Positions 1-10,294 are shown, counted from the stretch's first letter. The stretch: DNA of 64,000 bases from an uncultured Clostridia bacterium (GCA_928721915.1 CAKMVZ010000007.1:26191-90190); one strand, 5' to 3'. The notes: generated by a model from the sequence alone, not told the origin. Made by a program: numbers and translations.

Positions 1-74
1 TCTTATATAATAATTTAAATCCAAAAGAAGCAGTTAATTTGCTTATGAATAGAGATTTAAAATCTGAAGATTAA
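1..74 (+). CDS. gpsA: Glycerol-3-phosphate dehydrogenase, C-terminal end (partial)
   Basis: Only the last 23 codons are in the window, in the frame that ends at TAA 72-74. The tail reads NNLNPKEAVNLLMNRDLKSE, which closely resembles the usual C-terminus of NAD(P)H-dependent sn-glycerol-3-phosphate dehydrogenase (DPKEAV..LM.RD.K.E). That enzyme makes glycerol-3-phosphate for phospholipid synthesis in the cytoplasm. The identification rests on this short tail only, so it is good but not certain. Confidence 0.65.
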   Translation, partial: LYNNLNPKEAVNLLMNRDLKSED

Positions 75-76
75 TT

Positions 77-367
77 TTAATTTGGGTATCTTTCTAAAAG
101 ATACCTTATTATTTTGTCTAAATTATTTTCTGTAATATTTATATAAATATTTTTATCAATATTTATCCAAATTCCTATATTAAATTTTTCATTATTATCA
201 ATAATGGTAGATATTAATTCTATCATATCAACAGGATTTTCAAAAAATTCTTCATAAGATAAATTTTGATTTAATTTTATATCACTTTTATAAAACAAAT
301 TTAAAAAATTTTCTAAATTTAAACTAGATTCAGAAAATAAGTTTACCGAATAATTTATTTTGCTCAA
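77..367 (-). CDS. Hypothetical protein, 96 aa
   Basis: Convergent with the gene that ends at 74; the stops are only a few bases apart. The start is TTG at 367-365, supported by a GAAGGAG ribosome binding site seven bases upstream on the minus strand. The product is small, rich in Asn, Ile and Leu, with no signal peptide or membrane segment. I do not recognise a family. The good ribosome binding site and intact frame argue for a real gene; no function is inferred. Confidence 0.55.
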   Translation of the reverse strand: MSKINYSVNLFSESSLNLENFLNLFYKSDIKLNQNLSYEEFFENPVDMIELISTIIDNNEKFNIGIWINIDKNIYINITENNLDKIIRYLLERYPN

Positions 368-493
368 TTTTTTGCTCCTTCTATAAAATTTGTATTTATT
401 ATATTCATAAAAATTTAATTTTATGTAAATACTATTGTTTGAAAAATTTACCTAAAATTATTTTTTTTACATAATTTAAAGGAGCTAATATTT

Positions 494-1180
494 ATGAAAA
501 TTTTAAAAATTTTTTTAATTATTATTTTATTATTAAATTGCTTATTTTTACTTACAGGTTGTGATACTAAGAATCAAAATGGATTATTACAGGAAAAAAT
601 AAAAGCAGAGTTAGGGTCAATTGACAATTTAATTTTATCTATAGTAGAAAAATATTTAAGAGGAGAATACTATGAAAATGATAGTATAAATTGGTTAAGT
701 ATTCAAAATGACTTTGAAAATATATCTAATAATAGTAGTATAATTATTTTAGATTTAAGTAGTTATAATATAAGTCATGATAAAATTTTAGAATATGAAA
801 ATAGAGTTAATAGTGTAAATTTATCTATACAAGAAGAAAATCAAATGTTATTTATAGAAAATTTAAAAAATTTGTATAATTTAATACCTAATTATTTAAA
901 AGATGTTTATTCTGAAAATCATTATTTATTTTTAAGTAAATTATATAAATCATATCTACTAGAAAGTCTTTATTCATGTTTAAATGATGATTTTGAAAAT
1001 GGTTTAAATTATATTGAAGAAGCACAAAAAATTTATGATAAATTAATATCTAATACAGAATATTTAAACGAAAATTCATACAAAGCAAATAGAGTTTTTA
1101 TAGCAATTCAAGAAATGAAAATATGCATACAAAATTCTCAAAAAGAAAATACAATTTTAAAATATCTTGCTACTAATTAA
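494..1180 (+). CDS. Putative lipoprotein, 228 aa
   Basis: The N-terminus has a Lys, a hydrophobic stretch and a lipobox LLTGC with the Cys near residue 23, so the mature protein is predicted to be lipid-anchored on the outer face of the membrane. The rest is largely helical and rich in Asn, Tyr and Leu, without motifs I can name. AAAGGAG lies upstream of the ATG. It stands alone, between a minus-strand gene and holA. Function unknown. Confidence 0.7.
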   Translation: MKILKIFLIIILLLNCLFLLTGCDTKNQNGLLQEKIKAELGSIDNLILSIVEKYLRGEYYENDSINWLSIQNDFENISNNSSIIILDLSSYNISHDKILEYENRVNSVNLSIQEENQMLFIENLKNLYNLIPNYLKDVYSENHYLFLSKLYKSYLLESLYSCLNDDFENGLNYIEEAQKIYDKLISNTEYLNENSYKANRVFIAIQEMKICIQNSQKENTILKYLATN

Positions 1181-1187
1181 TTTTTAG

Positions 1188-1215
1188 TTGAAAAAAATTT
1201 TTAATATGATAAAAT
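1188..1215 (+). promoter_or_regulatory. Promoter of holA
   Basis: TTGAAA (1188-1193) and TAAAAT (1210-1215) with a 16-base spacer, in the gap before holA. Confidence 0.45.
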
Positions 1216-1250
1216 ATTAGCATAAAATTGATTTATATGGTGGTAAGAAT

Positions 1251-2256
1251 ATGACTTATGATTTATTAGAAAAAGAATTAAAAAGTGGAGTTTTACATTC
1301 AATTTATCTTTTTTATGGAGATGAGACTTTTTTAATTGAAAATGCTATAAAGAAAATTAAAAAAATTTTTGGAGAAATTTTACAAGGAATAAATTATATT
1401 ATTATTGATGAGAGTCTAGTAGATGATTTAATTTATAATATTGAAAGTCCAGCTTTTGGTTTTGATAAAAAACTTATAATTGTAAAAAATTCTGGATTAT
1501 TTAAAAAAGATGGAAGAAAAAAAGCAGGTAGTCCAATTCAAGAAAAAATAGCAAAATATATAAATGAAAATATGGATATTATTAATGAAAATGTCAATAT
1601 AATTTTTTATGAAACAGAAGTTGATAAAAACAATGTTTTTGATGCGGTAAATAAGAATGGTATTGTTTGTGAATGCACTGAATTAAGCCAAATGCAGTTA
1701 GTAAAAAGATTAAAGCAAATTTGTAATGGATATAAAGTAAATGTAAATGAAAATGTTTTAGCCTATTTAATAGAAGTTTCACGGAACAAATTTACAAGTT
1801 TTAATAAATGAAATTAGAAAATTAATTGAACATGCAGGAACTGGCGGAACTATTGAAAGAATTGATGTGGATAACTTGGCTATAAAGAAAACGGACAGTG
1901 TTATTTTTGATTTAACAGATAATTTAGGAGTTAAAAAAACAGGAGAAGCAATGCAAATTTTAGATAATTTAATTTATCAAAAAGAGCCTTTGCAAAAGAT
2001 TTTAGTAATGCTTTATAATCATTTTAAAAAACTATATTTTTGCAGATTAGCATTAAATTTAAAAAAAGATGTTGCAACTGCTTTAAGTTTAAAACCAAAT
2101 CAAACATTTTTAGTAAACAAATACAAAAAGCAAGCAAATTATTTTAAAGAAGAAGAGTTAGAAAAGATTTTAAAAGAATTTATTGACCTAGATTATAATT
2201 CAAAAATAGGGAAAATAGATATAGATGTAGGTTTAAGAAGCATACTTTGCAGTTAA
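1251..2256 (+). CDS. holA: DNA polymerase III delta subunit, read through a CGG +1 site
   Basis: Delta subunit of the clamp loader, which opens the beta sliding clamp during replication. The N-terminal part has IYLFYGDETFLIENAI, typical of HolA, and the C-terminal part has the usual helical domain (PLQKILVMLYNHFKKLYFCR). The frame changes at CGG 1782-1784: after codon 177 (TCA) the C at 1782 must be skipped and GGA read, giving VSGTNLQVLINEIRKL. The joined product is 334 aa, normal for HolA. Without the shift the protein stops at 1811 without its C-terminal half. Replication needs this subunit, so recoding must be efficient if the sequence is right. Confidence 0.9.
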
Positions 2257-2283
2257 AATATTTTTTTAGAATAAAAATAATCT

Positions 2284-2342
2284 CTTAAGAGAAAACTAAG
2301 ATTATTAGATTTAGTTAAAGTTTTCTTTTAAGGGATTTTTAC
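2284..2342 (+). terminator. Terminator-like hairpin after holA, repeated element copy 1
   Basis: CTTAAGAGAAAACT (2284-2297) can pair with AGTTTTCTTTTAAG (2319-2332), followed by GGATTTTT. Nearly the same hairpin occurs at 32780-32830 and 36960-37015, each time directly upstream of a prepilin-like gene promoter. Confidence 0.6.
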
Positions 2343-2418
2343 TTTTTGCTTAATTGTGAGATATTGCTAAAAAGTTATCATGTATTATAAAATATTTTGC
2401 AAAAATTTTTGAAGTGTA

Positions 2419-2474
2419 TTTACAATTAAAAATATTATATGTATAATTTAAGTAAAATTGGTCATATAACCAAT
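2419..2474 (+). promoter_or_regulatory. Promoter with palindromic operator, prepilin-like locus 1
   Basis: TTTACA (2419-2424), 17 bases, TATAAT (2442-2447), then the inverted repeat ATTGGTCATATAACCAAT at 2457-2474, where the initial transcribed region should lie. The same promoter and palindrome recur at 33215-33270 and 37060-37115. A shared repressor or a 5-prime RNA stem is the likely role. Confidence 0.7.
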
Positions 2475-2516
2475 ACAAATTAAAAAGATAAAATTAAAAT
2501 GATAGGGAGGAAAAGT

Positions 2517-4725
2517 ATGAAAAGACAGAAGAAAAATTTAAAATTAGCAAGCCGTGAAAGCCTTGCGGCTGTACACACACACACACACACACACACACTT
2601 ATAATTGGTTTAAGTGAATTTTTAACAAATTTTAAATCAAAAAAGTTCAAAAAATTTTTTAATCATGAAAAAGAAATAAAATTTAAAAATGAAGAAAAAA
2701 GTTTTAATCAAAAATTTCAAGAAAAAGAATTTAAAAGGGAAAATTATTTTAATCAAAAAAATTTAAAAAATGATTTCAAAAAAGATTTTAAAGAAGATTT
2801 AAAAAATAATTTTAAAAACAATTTAAAAACTAATATTTTAAGTTTAAATTCAGGAATAACGCTAATCGCGCTTATAATCACAATAATAGTATTATTAATA
2901 TTAGCAGGAGTAACAATATCAGCTTTAGTGCGGAGAAAATGGAATATTAAATCAAGCAATAAACTCAGCTGATAGAACAAAGGTAGAAGATGCAAGAGAA
3001 AGAATAGCAATGGAGATAGTAGGAAGTTATGATAGTAATGGAAGATTAGATGTTGGTAGTTTAAAAAGTAATTTAGAAAATCATTTAGGAATAGATACAA
3101 GTAATGTAGGAACATCACTTCCAACTGGAACAATAACATTAGATGGAATAGATTTTTATATAAACACAGATGAAGAAGTAATAGAAGGGAAAGCAATTGC
3201 AAATGGAAGTTGGAATAGTGAGAAAAAAGTAAATAGCCCAGAGTTATTTGAAGGAATGACAGCTGTTTATTGGGATGAATCTGGAAATGAGATAGAATTA
3301 AATGAAAATAGTTCAGAAGAAGAATGGGATAACTGGTATGATTATAATGGTCAAGGAGATGGACAAAATAAATGGGCAAATGCAGTAACAAAAGATGAAA
3401 ATGGAAATATAACAGGATATTTTGTATGGATACCAAGATATGCATATAAAATAGAAAGTGGACTTTTTACATCAACAGCAGGGACAATATCAGTTAAATT
3501 TTTACAAGGAACAAGTGATTTAGATGAAGAAGGAAATAGAATAAGTAGAGAATATAGTTATACAATAGATGAAACAAACGAAGTAAACAATCATATGAAC
3601 GACTATGTAGTTCATCCAGCTTTTAGAGATGGCACATCAAATAATTTCATGAATGGAGAATGGGACGAAGAAGTAAGTGGCTTTTGGGTAGCCAAATATG
3701 AAGCTGGATATCAGGCAAATACTATAACAGATAATAATGGAGTACTTTCAACAGATATATCAAATGCAGATGATGAAATAGTATATTCGGATTTGAAATA
3801 TACAAGTTTTTATGATGATTATAAAACAAATCCTTTAGGACAGGATTTATCAAAAAGTGGATATTTAAATGAAAGTCTATCATATCCAGTGTTTAAGCCA
3901 CTAACATATTCATATAACAATATATCAATAGGAGATAGCTATGTATTATCGCAAGCAATAGATACAGCTAACAATTTTTATGGATTAAATTCAAATAAAA
4001 TAGACAGTCATCAAATGAAAAATAGTGAATGGGGAGCAATAGCTTATTTAACACAAAGTGCTTATGGAAGAAATAAAATAGAATTAACAATAAATAATTA
4101 TTATACAAGTGATCAAAGTCCATATAAAGTGGCAGTAACAGGATTAGCCGGAAATAGTGTATCAGAAACTCAGACATCAAATTTAAGTAGTGTATATGCA
4201 TATAATACAACAAATGGAATGAAAGCAAGTACAACAGGAAATGTAACAGGAATATATGATTTAAGTGGTGGTGTATGGGATAGAATATCTGGATATATAT
4301 CAAATGGAAATAATCAATTAATAAATGATGGAAAAGTTTCTGATGGTGGTTCATCAGGAATGTTAATGGGAACTACAGGCATAGCAAATGTAAATGGATA
4401 TCAGATATTAAGTACAAGAAATTGTATGGTATATCCATATAATGACTTAATTGATGATGCATCTATAAACAATTATAATATTTATAAAAATTTATTATCA
4501 AATGTATATGGATATGGAGATTCAGTTTTAGAAACTTCCAATATTGGTAGTTATGCACAGAGTTGGAATTCTGATTGTTCTTATTTTCCAACTGGTGAAA
4601 CTCCTTTTTATTGTAGAGGATGTAATTATTCATATGATTCTAGAACAGGCATATTTGCTTTTAGTAATGCAGGGGGAGGAGCAGCCTATTCAAGCGGATA
4701 TAGAATAATTTTAATTTCAGAATAA
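2517..4725 (+). CDS. Prepilin-like surface protein with FGE-sulfatase-type C-terminal domain
   Basis: The start at ATG 2517 follows AGGGAGGAAAAGT. Order: a short leader; a His-Thr tract coded by (CA)12; a long Lys/Phe/Asn-rich cytoplasmic stretch; a prepilin-like hydrophobic helix (GITLIALIITIIVLL, near residues 110-137); then a large secreted part. The frame changes at CGG 2931-2933: skipping C2931 gives ALVGENGILNQAINSAD, as in the sister gene at 33315. The C-terminal third (WVAKYEAG, SGGVWDRISGY, RGCNYSYDSRTGIFAF, GYRIIL) resembles formylglycine-generating-enzyme/C-type-lectin-like domains of gut Clostridia. Full product 735 aa. Likely displayed on the surface; ligand unknown. The CA tract is in the in-frame state here. 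Confidence 0.75.
2574..2598 (+). repeat. (CA)12 microsatellite inside a coding region
   Basis: Twelve CA units plus one C follow GTA at 2571-2573. With 25 bases the downstream prepilin-like part is in frame with ATG 2517. A change of one or two units would switch the gene off. The sister locus at 37215-37231 has 17 bases and is out of frame. Confidence 0.9.
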
Positions 4726-4738
4726 TTAAGGTGTTTCG

Positions 4739-4757
4739 GGGGACGCGTTCAAAAAGC
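4739..4757 (+). repeat. Short dispersed repeat, copy 1
   Basis: GGGGACGCGTTCAAAAAGCA downstream of the surface-protein gene. Related copies lie near 34696 and 36402-36437, also beside surface-protein or transposase-related genes. It may be the end of a decayed element. The rest of 4726-4890 shows nothing else I can name. Confidence 0.5.
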
Positions 4758-4898
4758 AGGAAGGTGCTTTGGAAAAAGGACGGGTTTAAATTTCCACATA
4801 TTTTTCACTTTGGAAAATAAATTAATTCACTTTAATAACATAAAATGTTATGTATTTCTAATTAAATATATTTGTCGAAAAATGTCGAAGAAAAAATA

Positions 4899-4927
4899 TT
4901 GACTTTTTTTTTAGTTATGAGTATACT
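4899..4927 (+). promoter_or_regulatory. Promoter of the antisense RNA, toxin locus A
   Basis: TTGACT (4899-4904), 17-base spacer, TATACT (4922-4927). It is preceded by GTCGAAAAATGTCGAAG, which is partly conserved at the second locus (45411-45430). Confidence 0.65.
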
Positions 4928-4933
4928 AATTAT

Positions 4934-5027
4934 AGATATATATTTGCCTAAAATCTTTAGCAATATATATATATAAATTCTAATGGACATGTTAAAAATC
5001 CCTGTGTGGCAGCACAGGGATTTTTTT
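4934..5027 (+). ncRNA. Putative antisense RNA of type I toxin locus A
   Basis: The start is placed about seven bases after the -10 box. The end is the hairpin AAAAATCCCTGTG / CACAGGGATTTTT (4994-5025), which acts as terminator in both directions. The RNA is complementary to the 3-prime end of the minus-strand mRNA for the peptide at 5030-5119. The same arrangement is found at 45468-45547. Confidence 0.55.
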
Positions 5028-5029
5028 GG

Positions 5030-5119
5030 CTATTTATGTAGATACTCATTTATCTCGATAATAACCAAGATAATATCAACAATTAAGCCTATTATCTTTA
5101 GTATAATTCTAATGAACAT
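5030..5119 (-). CDS. Small hydrophobic peptide, type I toxin-like (29 aa)
   Basis: ATG at 5119-5117 is preceded by GAAAGGAGGTGAGCTGTC. The peptide begins MFIRIILKIIGLIVDIIL and ends EINEYLHK: one membrane-spanning helix with a charged tail. A TATAAT box lies upstream on the minus strand near 5175. It resembles the 28-aa peptide at 45550-45636 (shared ILKII, VD, LV.E). A short membrane peptide with strong ribosome binding site and convergent antisense RNA is the standard layout of type I toxin-antitoxin systems. Toxicity is inferred, not shown. Confidence 0.65.
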   Translation of the reverse strand: MFIRIILKIIGLIVDIILVIIEINEYLHK

Positions 5120-5265
5120 GACAGCTCACCTCCTTTCATAAATATTTCCTTTATGCAAAGGAGTTTTAGTATTATACTATATTGTTTATGTAGAAATTTG
5201 TCATAATCTGTCGAAAAATTAAATTTTTTTAAAATTTTTGTTTAAAAATTTAATTAACATAACTA

Positions 5266-5294
5266 TTGACATAAGTTTAAAAAAGTTGTATTAT
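5266..5294 (+). promoter_or_regulatory. Promoter of the thrS T-box leader
   Basis: TTGACA (5266-5271), 17 bases, TATTAT (5289-5294). Confidence 0.65.
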
Positions 5295-5304
5295 AAAAAT
5301 ATAA

Positions 5305-5540
5305 TTTTAGTGGGCAATGAAGAGGAAAAGTAAGGTAAAGGTTGCTTTAAATAATAAATAAGAGAGAAATGGTCGTAGGCTGAGAGCCATTTTAAGAAAA
5401 CATACCCCAAAAACTACCTTGGAGCCTCTATTCGAAAGAGTAGCGTGCAGACTTTACGTTAAAAGTTTTAAATTAAGAAAAATAAGGATGGAACCGTGTT
5501 ATATAGCACTCCTTTAGGTAAAACTAAAGGAGTGTTTTTT
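5305..5540 (+). promoter_or_regulatory. T-box riboswitch controlling thrS
   Basis: The leader contains AGAGAG elements, the T-box core AAGGATGGAACCGTG (5484-5498) and a Rho-independent terminator formed by CACTCCTTTAG (5507-5517) and CTAAAGGAGTG (5524-5534) plus six T. Uncharged tRNA-Thr is expected to pair with the specifier and the T-box and to favour antitermination. The specifier codon could not be fixed by eye. Between 5541 and 5820 I see no further gene except a doubtful 28-codon frame at 5722. Confidence 0.85.
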
Positions 5541-5820
5541 ATATAAAAGTGAATTATTATTAATATTGAGGAAAAGTTTTAATATAAAACAAAAATGAAA
5601 ATATTAAATAATGTTTATGTTTAGGTTTTAGAAATAAAGTTATTAATAGTTTGAAAGAATTTTATTTTCATTTATATTTTTATATATGTGCCTCTGAGAA
5701 AAGAAAGGAATGGGATTTTCTATGAAATTTTTTGAATATTTAGGGTGGATACGAACCTGTAAAATTAATGAATGGGAGTTAAATAATAGATTCAATAATA
5801 AATTTTAGGAGGAAAATATT

Positions 5821-7590
5821 ATGTTTAAGATTAAATTACATGGTGGTAAAACAATGGAAGTAGAGGAGTATTCTTTTTGGCATACAACTTCTCATGTTAT
5901 GGCTCAAGCTGTAAAAAAATTATTTCCAAATGCAAAGTTAGCTATAGGACCTTCAATTGAAAGTGGTTTTTATTATGATTTTGATGTAGAAAAACCTTTT
6001 TCAGATGAAGATTTAAAATCCATTGAAGAAGAAATGAAAAAAATAGTAAAAGAAGATTTAGAGCTTGAAAGATTTGAGCTTCCAAGAGAAGAAGCATTAA
6101 ATTTAATGAAAGAAAAAGATGAGCCTTATAAAATAGAATTAATAAATGATTTACCAGAAGGTGAAGTAATTTCTTTTTATAAACAAGGAGATTTTGTGGA
6201 TTTATGTAAAGGTCCACATATCCCATCTACAGGAAGCATAAAAGCAATAAAATTATTAAGTACATCAGGAGCTTATTGGAGAGGTAGCGAAAAAAATAAA
6301 ATGCTACAAAGAATTTATGGAGTGTCTTTCCCAAAAGCAAGTGAGTTAGAAGAACATTTGGCAATGCTTGAAGAAGCAAAACAAAGAGACCACAGAAAAA
6401 TTGGAAAAGATTTAGATTTGTTTATGACTCATGAATTAGTTGGTTCTGGACTTCCTCTTTATTTACCAAATGGAGCAACTATAAGACGTTTATTAGAAAG
6501 ATACATTCAAGATAAAGAAATTGCTTTAGGATATAAACATGTTTATACTCCAAGTTTAGCAAATGTTTCTTTATACAAAACAAGTGGGCATTGGGATCAT
6601 TATAAAGATGATATGTTTCCAGCAATGAAAATGGATAATGAAGAATTAGTTTTAAGACCGATGAATTGTCCACATCATATGTTAATTTATAAATATAAGT
6701 TACATTCTTATAGAGAGCTACCAATAAGAATAGGTGAGCTTGCAAATGATTTTAGGTATGAAGATAGTGGAAGCGTTTGTGGACTAGAAAGAGTTCGTCA
6801 AATGTGTCAAAATGACGCACACTTATTTGTAAGACCTGATCAAATTAAAGAAGAAGTTGGAAATGTTTTAAAACTAATTCAAGAAGTATATCAAAAAGAT
6901 TTTGGATTTTCTCCAGATTGTTTTAAATATAGATTATCTTTAAGAGATAAAGAAAATAAAGAGAAATATATTGATAATGACGAAATGTGGGAAACAGCAG
7001 AAAGTCAATTAAGAGCAATTTTAAAAGAATTAAATATTGATTTTTATGAAGCAAAAGGAGAAGCAGCTTTTTATGGACCAAAGATTGATATACAAATAAA
7101 AACAGCTTTAAACCATGATGTTACAATTCCAACATGTCAATTAGATTTTGCTCTTCCAGAAAGGTTTGAACTTGAATATATTGGAGAAGATGGGGCAAAA
7201 CATAGACCTGTTGTTATCCATAGGGCAATTTTAGGAACATCAGATAGATTTATATCATTTTTATTAGAAGAAACAAAAGGAGCTCTTCCATTATGGCTTT
7301 CTCCAGTTCAAGTAAAGGTTTTAAGCATTGCAGATAGACATATTGAATATGCTAAAAAAGTAGTTTCAAAATTAGCGAGTGAGAATTTAAGAGTAGAAAT
7401 AGATGATAGATCAGAAAAAATAGGGTATAAAATAAGAGAAGCTCAGCTTCAAAAGATTCCATACATGCTAATTATAGGAGATAAAGAAGTAGAACAAAAT
7501 CAAGTAGGTGTACGTTCAAGAAGTGATGGAGACATTGGTGCAATGAGCTTAGAAGATTTTATTAGTAAAATAAAATCAGAAAAAATTTAA
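5821..7590 (+). CDS. thrS: Threonyl-tRNA synthetase without TGS domain
   Basis: Charges tRNA-Thr with threonine. The start follows AGGAGGAAAATATT. The protein begins directly at the editing domain (HTTSHVMAQAV, then DFVDLCKGPH) and continues with class II motifs (LRPMNCPHHMLIYK, RIGELANDFRYEDSG, GLERVRQMCQNDAH, DFALPERFELEYIG, HRAILGTSDRFI) and the anticodon-binding domain (LPLWLSPVQVKVL). At 589 aa it is about 50 residues shorter than E. coli ThrRS because the N-terminal TGS domain is absent. No CGG codon is present. Expression should depend on the upstream T-box. Confidence 0.97.
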   Translation: MFKIKLHGGKTMEVEEYSFWHTTSHVMAQAVKKLFPNAKLAIGPSIESGFYYDFDVEKPFSDEDLKSIEEEMKKIVKEDLELERFELPREEALNLMKEKDEPYKIELINDLPEGEVISFYKQGDFVDLCKGPHIPSTGSIKAIKLLSTSGAYWRGSEKNKMLQRIYGVSFPKASELEEHLAMLEEAKQRDHRKIGKDLDLFMTHELVGSGLPLYLPNGATIRRLLERYIQDKEIALGYKHVYTPSLANVSLYKTSGHWDHYKDDMFPAMKMDNEELVLRPMNCPHHMLIYKYKLHSYRELPIRIGELANDFRYEDSGSVCGLERVRQMCQNDAHLFVRPDQIKEEVGNVLKLIQEVYQKDFGFSPDCFKYRLSLRDKENKEKYIDNDEMWETAESQLRAILKELNIDFYEAKGEAAFYGPKIDIQIKTALNHDVTIPTCQLDFALPERFELEYIGEDGAKHRPVVIHRAILGTSDRFISFLLEETKGALPLWLSPVQVKVLSIADRHIEYAKKVVSKLASENLRVEIDDRSEKIGYKIREAQLQKIPYMLIIGDKEVEQNQVGVRSRSDGDIGAMSLEDFISKIKSEKI

Positions 7591-7730
7591 AAATATTAGC
7601 AAAGCCTTGTTATAGAAAAAACAGGACTTTGTTACATTTTTAATTCATTTATATTACATTTAGAATAGATTAGTGAATAAACATAAATTTATTGATATAA
7701 TAAAATATATATAGTGTTATGGAGAAAAAT

Positions 7731-9663
7731 ATGGTTACGCAAGAATTTTTAGATGAATTTAATAATAGTGAATTAGGAAAAGTTTTAAGGTTAAATAATT
7801 TTAAATGTTCAGAAAGAACTTTACAAGAAGTAAATAGAAGATTAAATAAAAATTATACAATGGAAATATTGCAACTTATTTTGTGTGATTCGCGAAATAT
7901 TATAAAAGACAAATCTGTTATGGAATATATTAAAGAAAATAATGAGTTTACTTTTGATCTTTCTAATATTAATAACTTAAAATCATCAGGAATAAAATTA
8001 TATTTTGATCGATTTTTAAATGATTTTCCAAAAGAATGTAATTTGCTTTTAAATAAACTTGTGGAAGATTTGGATATAAAAAAAGTGTCAATTTATGGTG
8101 CTAATTCAAGTATTTCTTTTGATAAAATGCCTATTGAAGAATTAAATTTGTATGGTGGAACAGCAGAAGGGATAGATTTGTCTAATTTATTTAATTTGAA
8201 AAAATTATCTTTAGATAGTGTTAAATTAAATGATTTAAGAACTCTTAATATTACTCATAATATAGAATCTTTTTTTATAGATTATAATAAAATAAACCCA
8301 CAAACAGATTTAACGGAATTAAAAAATTTTAAAGATTTAAAAGAATTATCTATAACAGGCTCATTTGTATCTAATAAAGGATTAATTCAAATTATAACAT
8401 CTTTGGAAAATTTAGAAGATTTACGTATTGATTTTAAAGAAAATAATGATTTAACATATTCTAATAACGGAAATCAAGAACTAGGTGACTTGTTTGGAAG
8501 TTTGTTTGGAAATTCCACAGAAGAAGGCTTAATAATAGATGATGAAGATTTACATAAATTTCTTAATTTAACTCATTTAAAAAGAATAGATGGTAAAAAT
8601 TATTTTGATACTCCTTTATATAGTTATTTAAATAAAATTGTAATTACAAGTATGGAAGAATTAAAAAAATTATCTGAATTTGATTATTTTATGGAAGATT
8701 CTAGTTCTTTAGAGCATAGTAAAAGAATTTATTATGTTGGAAAAGAACCAGTTTCACCTGATATATTAGAAAAATTTGGAGATGTAAATTTTATAGTAAG
8801 TTCTCCTTTAGTACTTGATGAAAATTTTTGTAAGAATTTTCATAGAAGTGACAATTTTATATTACAAATAGAAGGGGATTTAGTTGAAAATTATGAGCTT
8901 GCAGAGATTTCTGCTATAAATGATGTTATGAGGCAAATAATTGATAGTATTTCCAAAGAAGAAAGTGATGAATTTCAAAAAGTAGCAAGTGTTTATAAAA
9001 AAATAGGAGAAATGGCTTTTTATGATGAAGCTGGTTGTGTAGGTAGTGAAAATTATATAGATGGAAGAGAAAATATTGCGAGAAGCTTAAAAGGAGGTTT
9101 GATTGAGCATAAATTGGTTTGTAGAGGGTACGCACTTGTATTTAAGAAAATGTTAGATGAGTTGCGGAATAGATAGTAGAATAATTAGTGGTAATGTGCC
9201 TAATATTGAAAATAGTTATCATGCATGGAATCAAGTTAAAATAGGTGGAAAATGGTATAATGTTGATTTAACTTGGAATGCAGAAAGAATTCGTTCAGGA
9301 AAAGAAGTAGATTTTTTTTTAATAAATGATGAAGAATTTTATAAGACGCATAGAGCAAGTAATGTGGATGGAAATGTTATTGATTATATATCTTCTGAAA
9401 AAAGAAATTACAAGAGTTATTATGATACAAAAAAGGAAGTAAAACCATTTGAGTGTAAAGAAACTTATGATAAAAAGAAAATAGCAGATTTTTTTGGATA
9501 TGAATTTAAATTTCAATCTTCTAAAAAAATGATAGATGATATTTCAAGTTTGCAAATTGGTATTGACGATATAAAAAAAGAAGCACAAACAATAGTTGAT
9601 GTACAAAAAGCTGCGGTTCTTGTTAAAGATCATGACACGGAGGTACTTCATGATGAAAAATAA
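7731..9663 (+). CDS. LRR protein with C-terminal transglutaminase-like domain
   Basis: I chose ATG 7731 because GGAG lies six bases upstream; ATG 7719 is also in frame. Residues about 120-330 form irregular leucine-rich repeats (IEELNLYGG, LFNLKKLSLDSV, FKDLKELSITG). The C-terminal part carries a transglutaminase/cysteine-protease-like triad: Cys in KLVCRGYALVF, His in YHAWNQVKIG, Asp in WYNVDLTWN. The frame changes between Cys and His: at CGG 9165-9167 the C is skipped to give MLDELGIDSRIISGN. Without the shift the enzyme stops at 9175 and loses its His and Asp. The product is 643 aa with no signal peptide. It may cross-link or cleave a protein; substrate unknown. It overlaps the next gene, so the three genes to 10758 form an operon. 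Confidence 0.7.
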
Positions 9664-10294
9664 TTTTATTAATAAAAATATATATACATATTTAAAAGGT
9701 ATTCTAAAGAAGTTTGAATTTTCAAGTGACGATTTAGAATTAGTAGAAAAAATTAATATATCTGCATTTGATATGGGAAATAATTTTATATCCAATAGTT
9801 TAGAAGATTTAAAAAAATTTCCAAATTTAAAAAAGTTAGAAATTTCGAAATTCATTTTAAATAAAGATAATATAAATATTATAAAAAATTTATTTAATTT
9901 AGAAGATTATGCTTTTTTGTATACTGATATTAAAGATAAGTGTGATATAAAAGGAAAAAGTATTCTATTAGTAAATTGTCAAAAAATATATAATATAAAT
10001 ATTAATTTTAAAAATGTAGTTATAGAAAATTGCAATTTAAATAAAGTAAAAATTAATTGTGAGAAAATAATTTTAAATAATTGTACAGATTTTGAAAATA
10101 GTTATATAAATATGTTAGTTAATGAAATAGAATTTAAAAATATGAATTTTAATGATAATGAATCAAAAATAATTTTAAATTTAGCATTAAATGCAAAAAT
10201 AAAAATTAATAATTGTAAATATAAAAATAATATTTTTGATAATATAAAAAATATTAATGTTATAAATGGTGTAGAAGGAGAATATATTGAATGA
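9650..10294 (+). CDS. Leucine/asparagine-rich repeat protein, 214 aa
   Basis: The start overlaps the end of the upstream gene; ATG 9650 or 9653 is served by GGAGGTACTTC. The middle shows LRR-like turns (DLKKFPNLKKLEIS, IIKNLFNLEDYAFL) followed by a beta-solenoid-like stretch rich in Asn and Ile (NINFKNVVIENCNL). It looks like a partner or diverged copy of the LRR part of the upstream transglutaminase-like protein. No catalytic motif and no membrane segment were seen. Overlap with both neighbours suggests translational coupling. Confidence 0.6.
   Translation: MMKNNFINKNIYTYLKGILKKFEFSSDDLELVEKINISAFDMGNNFISNSLEDLKKFPNLKKLEISKFILNKDNINIIKNLFNLEDYAFLYTDIKDKCDIKGKSILLVNCQKIYNININFKNVVIENCNLNKVKINCEKIILNNCTDFENSYINMLVNEIEFKNMNFNDNESKIILNLALNAKIKINNCKYKNNIFDNIKNINVINGVEGEYIE

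Noticed and set aside
2574..2598. CRISPR or other array
   Set aside because: It is a simple CA dinucleotide run with no spacers; no CRISPR array or cas gene was seen anywhere.
5722..5808. Small gene or second T-box between the T-box and thrS
   Set aside because: A 28-codon frame and a GGGTGGATACGAACC run are present, but there is no clear ribosome binding site for the frame, no terminator follows the run, and a complete T-box is already there.
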